In this document: piece by piece, positions 18,246 to 27,063 of the stretch
Numbering within the stretch: position 1 is the first letter of the stretch
How the letters are laid out: every line of letters begins with the position of its first letter
NCBI RefSeq assembly: GCF_018070465.1
Contig: NZ_JAGPXT010000005.1
Span: 124,001 to 188,000 of the forward strand
Direction: 5' to 3'
Length of the DNA stretch: 64,000 bases
Source: Micromonospora sp. C95
GTDB lineage: Bacteria > Actinomycetota > Actinomycetes > Mycobacteriales > Micromonosporaceae
Program-made: the position numbers and the translations under genes
Notes under the pieces: model-generated
The model's input: the letters and a program-made list of their open reading frames with translations, nothing else
Told to the model about the DNA's origin: nothing
Databases searched by the model: none

Positions 18246-18281
18246 CGACGCCGGCCCGGAGAGCTCTCCGGGCCGGCGTCG
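18246..18281 (-). terminator. lsr2 terminator palindrome
   Basis: A perfect 36-bp palindrome (two 18-bp halves meeting at 18263/18264) starts about 20 bp after the lsr2 stop. With no unpaired loop it must open the centre to fold; the GC content makes a very stable hairpin. No T-run follows. Confidence 0.7.
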
Positions 18282-18302
18282 TGGCCGCTCTGGTGCCTGG
18301 TC

Positions 18303-18653
18303 TCAGTGACCGGCCTTCGAGTGGTACTCGTCGACGATCTCCTGGGGGATCCGACCCCGGTCCGAGATGTCCTTGCCCGCCTTGCGCGCCCAGGCCCGAA
18401 TGGCCTTGTTCTGCTCGCGATCGGCGGTGGCACCACCGCGACCACGGGCAGCCCGGCCACCGACGACCACACCGCCGCGACCGACCTTCGTGCCGTGGGC
18501 GATGTACGGGGCGAATACCTCACGCAATTTCTCTGCGTTCGAACCTGACAGGTCGATCTCGTACTGAACACCGTCGAGCGCGAACTTGACGGTCTCGTCC
18601 GCGTCCCCGCCGTCCAGGTCATCGACCAGCTTGTGAATGATCTGCTTGGCCAC
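18303..18653 (-). CDS. lsr2: Lsr2 nucleoid-associated xenogeneic silencer
   Basis: Lsr2 is the actinobacterial functional equivalent of H-NS: it oligomerises and coats AT-rich, often foreign, DNA. The 116-aa protein has the N-terminal dimerisation domain (VKFALDGVQYEIDLS, residues about 22-36), a glycine/arginine-rich linker (about 60-75), and the C-terminal DNA-binding domain with the AT-hook-like RGR in ISDRGRIPQEI. GTG 18653 follows AAAGGA by 8 nt. A plausible promoter lies upstream. The gene is followed by a strong palindrome. Confidence 0.96.
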   Translation of the reverse strand: MAKQIIHKLVDDLDGGDADETVKFALDGVQYEIDLSGSNAEKLREVFAPYIAHGTKVGRGGVVVGGRAARGRGGATADREQNKAIRAWARKAGKDISDRGRIPQEIVDEYHSKAGH

Positions 18654-18698
18654 GCCACATTCCTTTCGAGCAGGGTCACTCCTGCCAACTGCACAAGC

Positions 18699-18729
18699 AC
18701 AATAACCCGTCAGATGCTTGTCGCGTCAA
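18699..18729 (-). promoter_or_regulatory. Probable lsr2 promoter
   Basis: On the minus strand TTGACG (18729-18724) and TATTGT (18704-18699) are separated by 19 nt, close to the -35/-10 consensus. The region is visibly AT-richer than its surroundings, which would also suit autoregulation by Lsr2. Confidence 0.5.
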
Positions 18730-18765
18730 TAGGATGCGGTAACGAGGCGGTAAGTTTTCGTTCGA

Positions 18766-20274
18766 CTACTCAGGGCGGACCAACGGGAAGAGGATGGTTT
18801 CCCGAATTCCCAGGCCGGTCAGCGCCATCAGGAGCCGGTCGATTCCCATTCCCATGCCACCAGCCGGCGGCATTCCGTACTCCATCGCCCGGAGAAAGTC
18901 CTCGTCCAGTCGCATCGCCTCGTCGTCACCCCGGGCGGCCAGTTGCGCCTGGGCCACCAGCCGTTCCCGCTGCACCACCGGGTCGACCAGCTCGGAGTAC
19001 GCGGTCCCCAGCTCGAATCCGAGCACGTACAGGTCCCACTTCTCGGCCAGGCCCGGCTCGCTGCGATGCGCCCGGGTCAGCGGACTGGTCTCCTCCGGGT
19101 AGTCCCGCACGAAGGTGGGTGCCTCGAGACCGGGTACGACAAGTTCCTCGAACAGCTCCTCGGCCAGTTTGCCCGGCCCCCACTTCGGGTCGACGGCCAA
19201 GCCCACCTTGTCGGCGTACTCGACCAGGCGCGGCTGCTCGGTGTGGACCGTGACCTCCTCACCCAGCGCCTCGGAAAGCACGCCGAAGAGGGTGACCGTA
19301 CGCCACTCGCCGCCGAGGTCGAACTCCCGACCGTCAGCGTGGGTGACCACCGTCGATCCGGAGACCGCGATCGCCGCCTGCTGGACGAGATTACGGGTCA
19401 ACTCGGCCATCGTGTTGTAGTCGCCGTACGCCTCGTACGCCTCCAGCATGGCGAACTCGGGCGAGTGCGAAGAGTCGATGCCCTCATTACGGAAGTTGCG
19501 GTTGATCTCGAAGACCCGCTCGACGCCACCGACGACGGCGCGCTTCAAAAACAGTTCCGGCGCGATTCGGAGATACAGATCGGTGTTGAGTGCATTGCTG
19601 TGGGTCACGAAAGGACGGGCTGCGGCACCCCCGTGCAGCAACTGCAACATCGGAGTCTCCACCTCGAGGTAACCCTCGCCGTGCAACGAATCGCGCAGAC
19701 TGCGCAACGCCGTCGCCCGGGTACGCACCATCTGCCGCGCCTGCGGACGGACGACCAGGTCGACGTAACGCTGCCGGACCCGGGCCTCCTCGCTGAGCGG
19801 CTTGTGCGCCACCGGCAGCGGGCGCAACGCCTTGGCGGTGACCGCCCACTGCTCAGCCAGCACGGACAGCTCACCCCGGCGGCTGGTGATCACCTCCCCG
19901 GTGATCCCGACGTGGTCGCCGAGATCCACCAGGCGCTTCCAGGCTTCCAGCCGATCCGCGCCGACCCGGTCCAGTGACAGCATCGCCTGCAGCTCGGTGC
20001 CGTCGCCGTCGCGCAGGGTGGCGAAGCAGAGCTTGCCGGTGTTCCGTACGAAGATCACCCGACCGGTGACCGAGACCCGGTCGCCGGTGGCGGTGTCCGT
20101 GGGCAGTTCCGCGTAACGCTCGCGCAGCCAACTCAGCGTGCTGGTACGCGGGTAGCCGACCGGGTAGGGCTGCACACCGTCGGCGAGCATCCGGTCCCGC
20201 TTCTCCCGGCGGACCTTCATCTGCTCGGGAAGGTCGTCGGCGGGGTCGACTGGCACGGGGCTCTGTTGGGTCAC
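18766..20274 (-). CDS. lysS: Lysyl-tRNA synthetase, class II
   Basis: LysRS charges tRNA-Lys. The 502-aa protein has an N-terminal OB-fold anticodon-binding domain (about residues 65-155, [21 protein letters not shown]) and a class II catalytic core: motif 1 region near [11 protein letters not shown], motif 2 [13 protein letters not shown], and motif 3 [15 protein letters not shown] near the C terminus. ATG 20274 gives the normal length. It is followed by lsr2 promoter DNA and divergent from a methyltransferase gene across 91 bp. It is a plain LysS, without the extra membrane domain of LysX. Confidence 0.96.
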   Translation of the reverse strand: MTQQSPVPVDPADDLPEQMKVRREKRDRMLADGVQPYPVGYPRTSTLSWLRERYAELPTDTATGDRVSVTGRVIFVRNTGKLCFATLRDGDGTELQAMLSLDRVGADRLEAWKRLVDLGDHVGITGEVITSRRGELSVLAEQWAVTAKALRPLPVAHKPLSEEARVRQRYVDLVVRPQARQMVRTRATALRSLRDSLHGEGYLEVETPMLQLLHGGAAARPFVTHSNALNTDLYLRIAPELFLKRAVVGGVERVFEINRNFRNEGIDSSHSPEFAMLEAYEAYGDYNTMAELTRNLVQQAAIAVSGSTVVTHADGREFDLGGEWRTVTLFGVLSEALGEEVTVHTEQPRLVEYADKVGLAVDPKWGPGKLAEELFEELVVPGLEAPTFVRDYPEETSPLTRAHRSEPGLAEKWDLYVLGFELGTAYSELVDPVVQRERLVAQAQLAARGDDEAMRLDEDFLRAMEYGMPPAGGMGMGIDRLLMALTGLGIRETILFPLVRPE

Positions 20275-20352
20275 GGCACGCTTCCTCAGCGGGAGAATTC
20301 GGGCGGGGTCAGGCCCCGAGCGTACTCAAACGCCTCGCGGACCGTTACTGGA

Positions 20353-20358
20353 TAGCCT
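20353..20358 (+). promoter_or_regulatory. -10 element for a leaderless methyltransferase mRNA
   Basis: TAGCCT at 20353-20358 ends seven bases before ATG 20366, and no ribosome site is present, so the transcript probably starts at or one base before the start codon. Confidence 0.4.
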
Positions 20359-20365
20359 GCCGGTC

Positions 20366-21106
20366 ATGACCGAGCCCACCCAGGCCCTCTCCTTCGGCAC
20401 CGCCGCCGCCGACTACGACCGCTACCGTCCCCGCTACCCCCAGGCGGCGCTGCGTTGGGCGCTCGACGGCATCGACGCGCCCGGGCAGCTTGTCGATCTG
20501 GCGGCCGGTACCGGCATCGTGGCGCGCGGACTGCTCGCCCTGGGGCACCGGGTGACCGCCGTCGAGCCCGACCCTGGCATGCGGGCCCAGTCGACGTCGG
20601 TCGGCACCGACGTGCGCGCGGTGGCCGGTAGCGCGGAGGCGATGCCGCTGCCCGACGGGTACGCCGACGCCGTCCTCACCGGCCAGGCGTACCACTGGTT
20701 CGACCGGCCACGGGCACACGCGGAGATCGCCCGGGTGCTGCGGCCCGGCGGGGTCTTCGCGCCGCTGTGGAACCTGCGGGACGATGCGTGCGGCTGGGTG
20801 GCCGAGCTGAGCCGGATCGCCGAGATCGGCGACACCGTCGAGCACCTACGGCAGAGCGTGACCGACTTCGGCGACTCCTTCACCGCCCCCGAGTGGGCCG
20901 AGTTCACCCACACCACCACGCTGACCCCCGACGAACTGCTCGGCCTGGTCCGCACCCGCTCCCACTACCTCACCGCCACCCCCGCCCGCCGCGCCGAGGT
21001 CGACCACCAGGTCCGCACCCTTCTACACACCCACACCGACCTGGCCACCCAGGAAACCATCACCCTCCCCTACACCACCCTGGTAGCCCGCGCCCAGAGA
21101 ACCTGA
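20366..21106 (+). CDS. Class I SAM-dependent methyltransferase (type 11)
   Basis: The 246-aa protein has a clear Rossmann methyltransferase core: QLVDLAAGTGIVARGLLALG (motif I, about residues 41-60), VTAVEPDPGM (motif II), AEAMPLPDGYADAVLTGQAYHWF (about 93-115) and LRPGGVFAPLWNL. The HWF and YHWFDRPRA pattern is typical of the Methyltransf_11 group of unknown small-molecule specificity. The start ATG 20366 sits at leaderless distance from a -10 box. It is divergent from lysS and followed by fragments of a palindromic repeat. Substrate cannot be assigned. Confidence 0.8.
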   Translation: MTEPTQALSFGTAAADYDRYRPRYPQAALRWALDGIDAPGQLVDLAAGTGIVARGLLALGHRVTAVEPDPGMRAQSTSVGTDVRAVAGSAEAMPLPDGYADAVLTGQAYHWFDRPRAHAEIARVLRPGGVFAPLWNLRDDACGWVAELSRIAEIGDTVEHLRQSVTDFGDSFTAPEWAEFTHTTTLTPDELLGLVRTRSHYLTATPARRAEVDHQVRTLLHTHTDLATQETITLPYTTLVARAQRT

Positions 21107-21183
21107 ACCACTCACGCACAAGACCGCAACAGACGGACGAACCCACCCCACCCCACAGACCCCTCCCTCAACGGACGGATGAC

Positions 21184-21236
21184 GCTGCCCGGAAACCCCA
21201 CCGCAAGAAGGAGCCGGTCGGGCTGCCCGGAAACCC
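21184..21236. repeat. Two half-copies of a dispersed palindromic repeat
   Basis: GCTGCCCGGAAACCC occurs at 21184-21198 and again at 21222-21236, 38 bp apart in the same direction. The second copy with its left flank matches 24 of 26 bases of the right arm of the 74-bp palindromic repeat found inside the gene at 28136. They lie between the convergent methyltransferase and coaX genes. Confidence 0.7.
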
Positions 21237-21253
21237 ACCGCAACCACAAAGCG

Positions 21254-22012
21254 TCAGACGTTCCGCTCGTACACCATGCGCAACCCGATCAGCGTGATCA
21301 TCGGTTCGTGATGCGTGATCGTCCGGCACTCGGTGAGCACCAGTGAGGCCAGCCCACCAGTCGCGATCACCGCCTTCAACTCGCCCATCTCGGCAGCCAT
21401 CCGCTCGACGATCCGATCCACCTGACCGGCGAACCCGAAGTAGAGGCCGGCCTGGAGGCACTCGACGGTGTTCTTGCCGATCACCGAGCGGGGCCGGGTC
21501 GCCTCGACCTTGCGCAGCTGGGCGGCGCGGGCGGCGAGTGCGTCGAAGGAGATCTCGATGCCCGGGGCGAACGCACCACCGAGGAACTCGCCCCGACCAC
21601 TGATCACGTCGAAGTTGGTGGTGGTGCCGAAGTCGACGACGATCGACGGTCCGCCGTAGAGGGTGTACGCGGCCAGCGTGTTGACCACCCGGTCCGCGCC
21701 GACCTCCTTCGGGTTGTCGATGGCCAGCTGCACCCCGGTACGCACGCCGGGCTCGACGATGACGCTCGGCAGTTCCCCGTAGTAGCGGCTGAGCATGGTC
21801 CGCAGCGAGCGCAGGGCCGCCGGGACAGTCGAGCAGGCGGCCACGCCGGTGATCTCCACTGCGTCGCCGGCGAGCAGCCCCCGGAACATCAGGCCCAGCT
21901 CGTCGGCGGTCGAGCGGGCGTCGGTCTTGATCCGCCACGAGTGCACCAGCTTGTCGCCGTCGAAGGTCGCCAGCACGGTGTTCGTGTTCCCGATGTCGAT
22001 GCAGAGCAGCAC
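21254..22012 (-). CDS. coaX: Type III pantothenate kinase
   Basis: CoaX phosphorylates pantothenate, the first step to coenzyme A; the type III form is not inhibited by CoA. The 252-aa ASKHA-fold protein shows PHOSPHATE-1 CIDIGNTNT (about residues 4-12), the ADRVVNTLAAY motif (about 104-114), and DFGTTTNFDV (about 125-134) for phosphate binding, with TGGLAS near the C terminus. GTG 22012 gives normal length. It lies 19 bp after nadC on the same strand, so it is probably the last gene of the panC/panD/nadB/nadC region. Confidence 0.95.
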   Translation of the reverse strand: MLLCIDIGNTNTVLATFDGDKLVHSWRIKTDARSTADELGLMFRGLLAGDAVEITGVAACSTVPAALRSLRTMLSRYYGELPSVIVEPGVRTGVQLAIDNPKEVGADRVVNTLAAYTLYGGPSIVVDFGTTTNFDVISGRGEFLGGAFAPGIEISFDALAARAAQLRKVEATRPRSVIGKNTVECLQAGLYFGFAGQVDRIVERMAAEMGELKAVIATGGLASLVLTECRTITHHEPMITLIGLRMVYERNV

Positions 22013-22031
22013 GCACGCAGCCTAGACGGGT

Positions 22032-22928
22032 TCACTCCGTACGCAGGTCCAGGGCGATGTCCAGGATCGGTGATGAGTGGGTGAGCGCGCCGACGGAGAG
22101 GTAGTCGACGCCGGTGGCACCCACCGCCGCGGCGTCGGAGAGGGTCAGCCCGCCGGTCGCCTCCAGCTCCGCCCGGTCTCCCACGGCGGCCACCACGTCG
22201 GCGAGTACCGCCGGGGGCATGTTGTCCAGCAGCAGGAAGTCGGCTCCGGCCTCGACCGCCTCCACCGCCTCGGCGAGGGTGTCCACCTCCACCTGCACCG
22301 CCACGTCCGGGAACGCCTCCCGGACCCGCCGGTACGCGGCGGTGACGCCACCCGCCGCGAACTTGTGGTTGTCCTTGACCATGGCGACGTCGTGCAGGCC
22401 CATCCGCTTGTTCGTGCCTCCGCCGGCCCGGACCGCGTACTTCTCCAGGGCACGCAGCCCCGGGGTGGTCTTACGGGTGTCCAGCACCATCGCCTTGCTG
22501 CCGGCCAGCGCGTCCGCCCAGGCCCGGGTGTGGGTGGCCACCCCGGACATTCGGCAGAGCAGGTTGAGAGCGGTCCGCTCGGCGGTGAGCAGCACCCGGG
22601 TCGGGCCAGTCACCGTGGCCAGCACGTCGCCCCGCGCCACCCGCTCGCCGTCGTGGACCACCATCGAAACCTCGACGGTACGCCCCATGCCGGTCGCCTC
22701 GGCGGCCAGCTCGAACACGGCGGCGGCGACGGCCAGCCCGGCCACCACGCCGTCGGCGCGGGCGACCACGTCGGCGGTGTCCGTCTGGGCAGCCGGGATG
22801 GTCGCGGTGCTTGTCACGTCGAGCCCGCCCGGGCCGAGATCCTCTACCAGCGCGTTCTCGATGATCCGGCGTACCTGGTCCGGGTCCAGCCCGGCCTCGC
22901 GCAGCATCCGCTCCGTCTCGCCGGTCAT
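22032..22928 (-). CDS. nadC: Nicotinate-nucleotide pyrophosphorylase (carboxylating)
   Basis: NadC converts quinolinate and PRPP to nicotinate mononucleotide with CO2 release. The 298-aa protein has the family signature: RTALNLLCRMSGVATHT (about residues 105-121), DTRKTTPGLRALEKYAVRAG (about 137-156, quinolinate and PRPP-binding Arg/Lys), HDVAMVKDNH and LLLDNMPP. The ATG 22928 overlaps the nadB stop as ATGA and has GGAGGAG close upstream, so it is translated coupled to nadB. With nadB it makes NAD from aspartate; nadA is not in the window. Confidence 0.96.
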   Translation of the reverse strand: MTGETERMLREAGLDPDQVRRIIENALVEDLGPGGLDVTSTATIPAAQTDTADVVARADGVVAGLAVAAAVFELAAEATGMGRTVEVSMVVHDGERVARGDVLATVTGPTRVLLTAERTALNLLCRMSGVATHTRAWADALAGSKAMVLDTRKTTPGLRALEKYAVRAGGGTNKRMGLHDVAMVKDNHKFAAGGVTAAYRRVREAFPDVAVQVEVDTLAEAVEAVEAGADFLLLDNMPPAVLADVVAAVGDRAELEATGGLTLSDAAAVGATGVDYLSVGALTHSSPILDIALDLRTE

Positions 22929-24619
22929 CGCGTCTCCTCCCACCGGGTGGTCAACCGTCCCGCTCCGCCGACGGCACCGACCAGGTGGCCGTGCCACCGC
23001 TCGTCGGCCACCGGGAAGTCCTCCCGCCAGTGGCAACCCCGCGTCTCCTGGCGGGCGTACGCCACGGCGACAAGGGTGGCGGCCACCGTGAGCAGGTTCG
23101 TCGCCTCCCAGTCGGCGGTACGCGGGGTACCGCGAGCGGCGCCCAGCTCGACCAGCTCGGCGGCGGTCGCGGTGAGCGTGGCGGCCGAGCGGAGCACACC
23201 GGCGCCCCGGGTCATCGCCCGCTGCAACACCGGCGTCGTGGCGGCCGGCAGCACCCAGCCGCCCGCACCGCGCCACGCTCCGGTGTCCGCCGGGCGGGCC
23301 TGCTCCGGCAGGCCGGACGCGATGTCGTCGGCGATCCGCCGGGAGAAGACCAGCCCCTCCAGCAGCGAGTTGCTGGCCAGCCGGTTCGCGCCGTGCACAC
23401 CGGTGCAGGCGACCTCGCCGCAGGCGTACAGGCCGGGGATCGAGGTCCGGCCGTGCAGGTCGGTGCGGACCCCGCCGGAGGCGTAGTGGGCGGCCGGTGC
23501 CACCGGGATCAGGTCGGTTCCCGGGTCGACCCCGATGGCCAGGCACGACGCGACGATCGTGGGAAACCGGCGGGCCAGGAAGTCGCCGCCGAGATGCCGG
23601 GCGTCGAGGTGGACGTGGTCGGCGCCGGTGGCCAGCAGCACCCGGTGGATACCCTTGGCGACCACGTCCCGGGGTGCCAGTTCGGCCAGTTCGTGCTGGC
23701 CGAGCATGAAGCGCTTGCCGTCGGCGTCCACCAGGTACGCGCCCTCGCCCCGCAACGCCTCGGAGACCAGCGGCTGCTGGGCACGGCCGGCGCCGGGCAC
23801 CCGGGAGTGCTCCGGCACGATCAGCGCGGTCGGGTGGAACTGCACGAACTCGATGTCGGTGACCGCCGCACCGGCCCGCATGGCCAGGGCGACTCCGTCG
23901 CCGGTGGAGACCGCCGGGTTCGTGGTGGCCGCGAAGATCTGCCCCATCCCGCCGGTGGCCAGCACGACCGCGCGGGCCAGCAGGGCACCGACGCCGTCCT
24001 CGCTGCCCTCGCCGAGCACGTGCAGCGTGATCCCGCACGCCGCACCGAGCCCGCCCGGGCCGTCCCCGGGCGCCCGGAGCAGATCCAGCACCAGCGCGTG
24101 CTCGACGAGCCTGATCCACGGGTCGCGGCGTACCGCCTCGTGCAGCGCCCGCTGCACCTCGGCACCCGTCGCGTCGCCGCCCGCGTGCACGATGCGGTCG
24201 GCCCGGTGCCCGCCCTCGCGGGTGAGCATCAACGAGCCGTCGGCGTGGCGGTCGAACTCGGCACCGAGACGCATCAGTTCCCGTAGCCGGGTCGGCCCTT
24301 CCTCCACCAGCACGCGGACCGCCGCCGGGTCGCACAGTCCGACACCGGCGATCTCGGTGTCGGAGGCGTGCATGGCCGGGGTGTCGGCCGGGTCGAGCAC
24401 CGCGGCGATGCCGCCCTGCGCCCACCTGGTCGATCCCTCGTCGATGTCGACCTTGGTGACCACTGTGACGTGCAGCCCCGCCTCACGCAGATGCAACGCG
24501 GCGGTCAGCCCGGCCACCCCGGAGCCGACCACGATCACGTCGGTGGTCTCCACCCAGCCGGGCGCCGGGGCGGCCAGCCGGCTCGGCAGCGCCGGCAGGC
24601 CGACGGTCGGTAGCTCCAT
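22925..24619 (-). CDS. nadB: L-aspartate oxidase
   Basis: NadB oxidises L-aspartate to iminoaspartate using FAD. From ATG 24619 the product is 564 aa. The dinucleotide fold is VIVVGSGVAGLTAALHL (about residues 29-45), followed by STRWAQGGIAAV, FVQFHPTAL, and the succinate-dehydrogenase-family active site region with GEVACTGVHGANRLASNSLLEGLVF. The start is uncertain: GGAGG lies only one base before ATG 24619, and a TTG at 24631 is possible. NadB ends inside the nadC start (ATGA). Confidence 0.95.
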   Translation of the reverse strand: MELPTVGLPALPSRLAAPAPGWVETTDVIVVGSGVAGLTAALHLREAGLHVTVVTKVDIDEGSTRWAQGGIAAVLDPADTPAMHASDTEIAGVGLCDPAAVRVLVEEGPTRLRELMRLGAEFDRHADGSLMLTREGGHRADRIVHAGGDATGAEVQRALHEAVRRDPWIRLVEHALVLDLLRAPGDGPGGLGAACGITLHVLGEGSEDGVGALLARAVVLATGGMGQIFAATTNPAVSTGDGVALAMRAGAAVTDIEFVQFHPTALIVPEHSRVPGAGRAQQPLVSEALRGEGAYLVDADGKRFMLGQHELAELAPRDVVAKGIHRVLLATGADHVHLDARHLGGDFLARRFPTIVASCLAIGVDPGTDLIPVAPAAHYASGGVRTDLHGRTSIPGLYACGEVACTGVHGANRLASNSLLEGLVFSRRIADDIASGLPEQARPADTGAWRGAGGWVLPAATTPVLQRAMTRGAGVLRSAATLTATAAELVELGAARGTPRTADWEATNLLTVAATLVAVAYARQETRGCHWREDFPVADERWHGHLVGAVGGAGRLTTRWEETR

Positions 24620-24680
24620 GCCTCCAGTCAACCCGAATGCCTTTCGCCTCGGGCGGCGGGGGCGGGACGAGTGGTTCCGG

Positions 24681-25577
24681 CTACTTCGTCCGGACCGGCA
24701 GTGCCGCCGGACCGGCGTCCTTGAGCGTTCCGGTCACCCGACGGTCGCTGAGCCACAGATAGCAGCGGATCCCCCGGTCACCGACCCGCCACCTACCGGC
24801 GCTGGGCGGTCGCACCACCAGGTCGGTACGGAAGATCAGATCGTCGTTGTCCGGCAGACCGGCGAAGCGGGCGAGGACCGAGCGGCACCCGGCGTAGAAG
24901 GGTGCCCACTGCGCACTGAGGGTCGGGTACGGGCGGTCCGGGGCCGACCAGACCCCGGCGAACTCGGCGTCGTGGCGGTCGGTGCACGCCACCGGCACCA
25001 GGGTCTGCACCACACCGTTCCCGCCGGTACGGGTCTGCTGGCAGCTCAGTCGCAGCGCCGACGCCGTCCGGAGCGCGTCGCGCAGCGAGCCGCTACGCAG
25101 CACGACCTCGGCACCGGCCTCCACCGTGCTGACCTCCATGAGGTCACAGCGGTACCAGCGCGACCCGGCGGCCCAGCCCGGCCCGGACGGCACCGCGACC
25201 GCCAACCGGAGCCGCCCGGCCCGCCAGTTGTCACCGACGTGGCCGTTGGCCCGGTTGTCACACTCGGCGAAGGCGGTCCGCAGTTCCGCGGAGCCGGTGG
25301 GCGGCGGCTCCTTCCGGGTGGCGGGGAAGGCGCCGACGTGCACCGTCTCCACCCGGTGCGGTGCGGCACAGTCCACCGGCGCGTACGCCCCGAGCGGCAC
25401 CACCTCGGCGAAGTCGGCCTCGTGACAGACTCCGGCGGCAGGAGTGAAGAGCCCGGGTGGCGGCAGCGCGGCCCAGTCGTCCACCAGATCGCCGTCCAGC
25501 CCGCCGGTCGCCCCACAGCCGGCCAGCAGCGCCGCCACGATGAAGGCCGTGACCAGGCTCCTCGTCGCACGCTGCAT
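24681..25577 (-). CDS. Septum-formation-domain lipoprotein
   Basis: From ATG 25577 (GGGAGG upstream) the 298-aa protein begins with a lipoprotein signal: hydrophobic core, then ALLAGCG (lipid Cys about residue 21). Two tandem regions follow, each starting with a CHEADF or CQQ element and a short APHRVETVHVG or CTDRHDAEFAGVW box, the pattern of the actinobacterial septum-formation domain (Cys-Asp-His boxes with paired Cys). At least eight Cys suggest disulfides outside the cell. The role is inferred from the family name only. It lies between nadB and panD without a tight operon link. Confidence 0.75.
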   Translation of the reverse strand: MQRATRSLVTAFIVAALLAGCGATGGLDGDLVDDWAALPPPGLFTPAAGVCHEADFAEVVPLGAYAPVDCAAPHRVETVHVGAFPATRKEPPPTGSAELRTAFAECDNRANGHVGDNWRAGRLRLAVAVPSGPGWAAGSRWYRCDLMEVSTVEAGAEVVLRSGSLRDALRTASALRLSCQQTRTGGNGVVQTLVPVACTDRHDAEFAGVWSAPDRPYPTLSAQWAPFYAGCRSVLARFAGLPDNDDLIFRTDLVVRPPSAGRWRVGDRGIRCYLWLSDRRVTGTLKDAGPAALPVRTK

Positions 25578-25641
25578 GGCGCCGCCTCCCCCACTCAGCG
25601 GCCGTCCCCCGACGGCGCCTCCAGGGTAACCAGAAATGACC

Positions 25642-25660
25642 TTCCGGTGACAGACCGGAA
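25642..25660 (-). terminator. Weak hairpin after panD
   Basis: A 7-bp stem (25642-25648 with 25654-25660) closes a GACAG loop about 70 bp downstream of panD. Without a T-run it is only a possible terminator, or an operator of the lipoprotein gene. Confidence 0.3.
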
Positions 25661-25729
25661 TCGCGGCGCGATGGTCGCGGCCGGTCGGCCCGAGCACCAA
25701 AGGGACGGCAAGGGTGCCGAGAGCCTCCG

Positions 25730-26149
25730 TTACACCGACAGCGGGTTCGGCACCGGAGCACCGGCAGTGCCGGGCGCGGCGGTCGACGGGTCGCCACCGA
25801 GGTCGACGACCTTGTTGTCCGCGTCCACGTGCACCACCCGAGGGCGGTACGCGCGGGCCTCGGCATCGTCCATCTGCCCGTACGAGATCAGGATGACCAG
25901 GTCGCCCGGCTGGACCAGGCGGGCGGCGGCACCGTTGATGCCGATCACGCCGCTGCCCCGGCGGCCCGGGATGACGTACGTCTCCAGGCGTGCTCCGTTC
26001 GTGATGTCGACGATCGCCACCTGCTCGCCGGGGAGCAGGTCCGCGGCGTCGAGCAGATCCTCGTCGACGGTCACCGAGCCGACGTAGTGCAGGTCCGCCT
26101 GGGTCACGGTGGCCCGGTGGATCTTGGACTTGAGCATCGTGCGGAACAT
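25730..26149 (-). CDS. panD: Aspartate 1-decarboxylase
   Basis: PanD makes beta-alanine from aspartate for pantothenate. The 139-aa proenzyme carries the self-cleavage site in [10 protein letters not shown]: the Gly24-Ser25 bond breaks and Ser25 becomes the pyruvoyl cofactor. Lys9 (SKIHRATVT), Tyr58 (TYVI) and [10 protein letters not shown] also match the family. The start is ATG 26149, 27 bp after the panC stop, so the two are co-transcribed. The C-terminal 25 residues are Pro/Ala-rich and dispensable-looking. Confidence 0.97.
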   Translation of the reverse strand: MFRTMLKSKIHRATVTQADLHYVGSVTVDEDLLDAADLLPGEQVAIVDITNGARLETYVIPGRRGSGVIGINGAAARLVQPGDLVILISYGQMDDAEARAYRPRVVHVDADNKVVDLGGDPSTAAPGTAGAPVPNPLSV

Positions 26150-26176
26150 CGGGACGCCTTTCGCGGGGACGGGTAA

Positions 26177-27025
26177 TCAGGAAGCCGGGTCGAGCCGGAG
26201 CGGCGCGTTGTCGATCAGCCGGGTGTTGCCCACCCAGGCCGCCACGAGCAGCCGGGCCGGGCCCCGGACCGGACCGGGCTCCAGATCCGGATCGGTGAGC
26301 ACCAGATAGTCGAGCCGCGCCCCGGACTCGCCGGCCCCGAAGGCGACGTGTGCCGCCGTCAGGACCGCTGCGGCGTCTCCACCGGCCGAGGCGGCCTCGA
26401 CACCGGCCCGCAACGCCCGGGACAGGCTCAACGCCACCGACCGCTCGGCCGGCGACAGGTAGCGGTTGCGGCTGGACAGGGCCAGACCGTCCGGTTCCCG
26501 GACCGTGGGCACTCCGATCACCTCGACCGCAACGTCCAGGTCCCGGCACATCCGCCGGACCAGGGTCAGCTGCTGGTAGTCCTTCTCGCCGAAGAAGGTC
26601 CGGTCCGCGCGGGTGAGCTGAAGCAGCTTCAGCACCACGGTGAGCACGCCGTGGAAGAACCCCGGCCGGCTCAGCCCCTCAAGATCCTCGCCCAGCGGCC
26701 CCGGGTTGACCCGGACCGCCGGCTCGCCGCCGGGGTACATCTCGCCCACCGAGGGAGCGAAGACCAGGTCCGCACCGGCTCGCCGGCACACGTCAAGATC
26801 AGTTTCGAGGGTACGCGGGTAGCGGTCGAAGTCCTCGGTCGGCCCGAACTGCAGCGGGTTCACGAAGATCGTCACGATCACGTGGTCGGCGCGCGTCCGG
26901 GCCTCACGCAGGAGCGTCTCGTGCCCCTCGTGCAGCGCGCCCATGGTCATCACCACCCCCACCGTTCCGGTCAGGGCGGCCCGCGCTCTGGCCAGGTCGG
27001 CACGGGTGTGCACCAACTCCGTCAC
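26177..27025 (-). CDS. panC: Pantoate--beta-alanine ligase
   Basis: PanC joins pantoate and beta-alanine with ATP. The protein shows the HIGH-type nucleotide motif in [14 protein letters not shown], then [17 protein letters not shown], the [10 protein letters not shown] loop and FGEKDYQQL, and the KMSKS-like [11 protein letters not shown] 27025 gives 282 aa, with AGGTGG five bases upstream and the usual distance to MTMG. A second GTG at 27067 would add 14 residues and overlap the upstream gene as GTGA, so it cannot be ruled out. panD follows. Confidence 0.95.
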   Translation of the reverse strand: MTELVHTRADLARARAALTGTVGVVMTMGALHEGHETLLREARTRADHVIVTIFVNPLQFGPTEDFDRYPRTLETDLDVCRRAGADLVFAPSVGEMYPGGEPAVRVNPGPLGEDLEGLSRPGFFHGVLTVVLKLLQLTRADRTFFGEKDYQQLTLVRRMCRDLDVAVEVIGVPTVREPDGLALSSRNRYLSPAERSVALSLSRALRAGVEAASAGGDAAAVLTAAHVAFGAGESGARLDYLVLTDPDLEPGPVRGPARLLVAAWVGNTRLIDNAPLRLDPAS

Positions 27026-27063
27026 GTGCTCCACCTCGCTCGGCACCTGAGCTCCGCCGACCG

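Noticed and set aside
15255..18548. A plus-strand open frame of about 1100 codons opposite clpC
   Set aside because: It is the GC-rich antisense shadow of clpC and neighbouring DNA; composition is Val/Leu/Arg/Gln-rich with no domain, and clpC motifs on the other strand are unmistakable.
22929..24425. The nadC frame stays open upstream through nadB, suggesting a fusion
   Set aside because: The upstream part is Arg/Gly/Ala-rich and lies antiphase to nadB; ATG 22928 has a perfect ribosome site and overlap.
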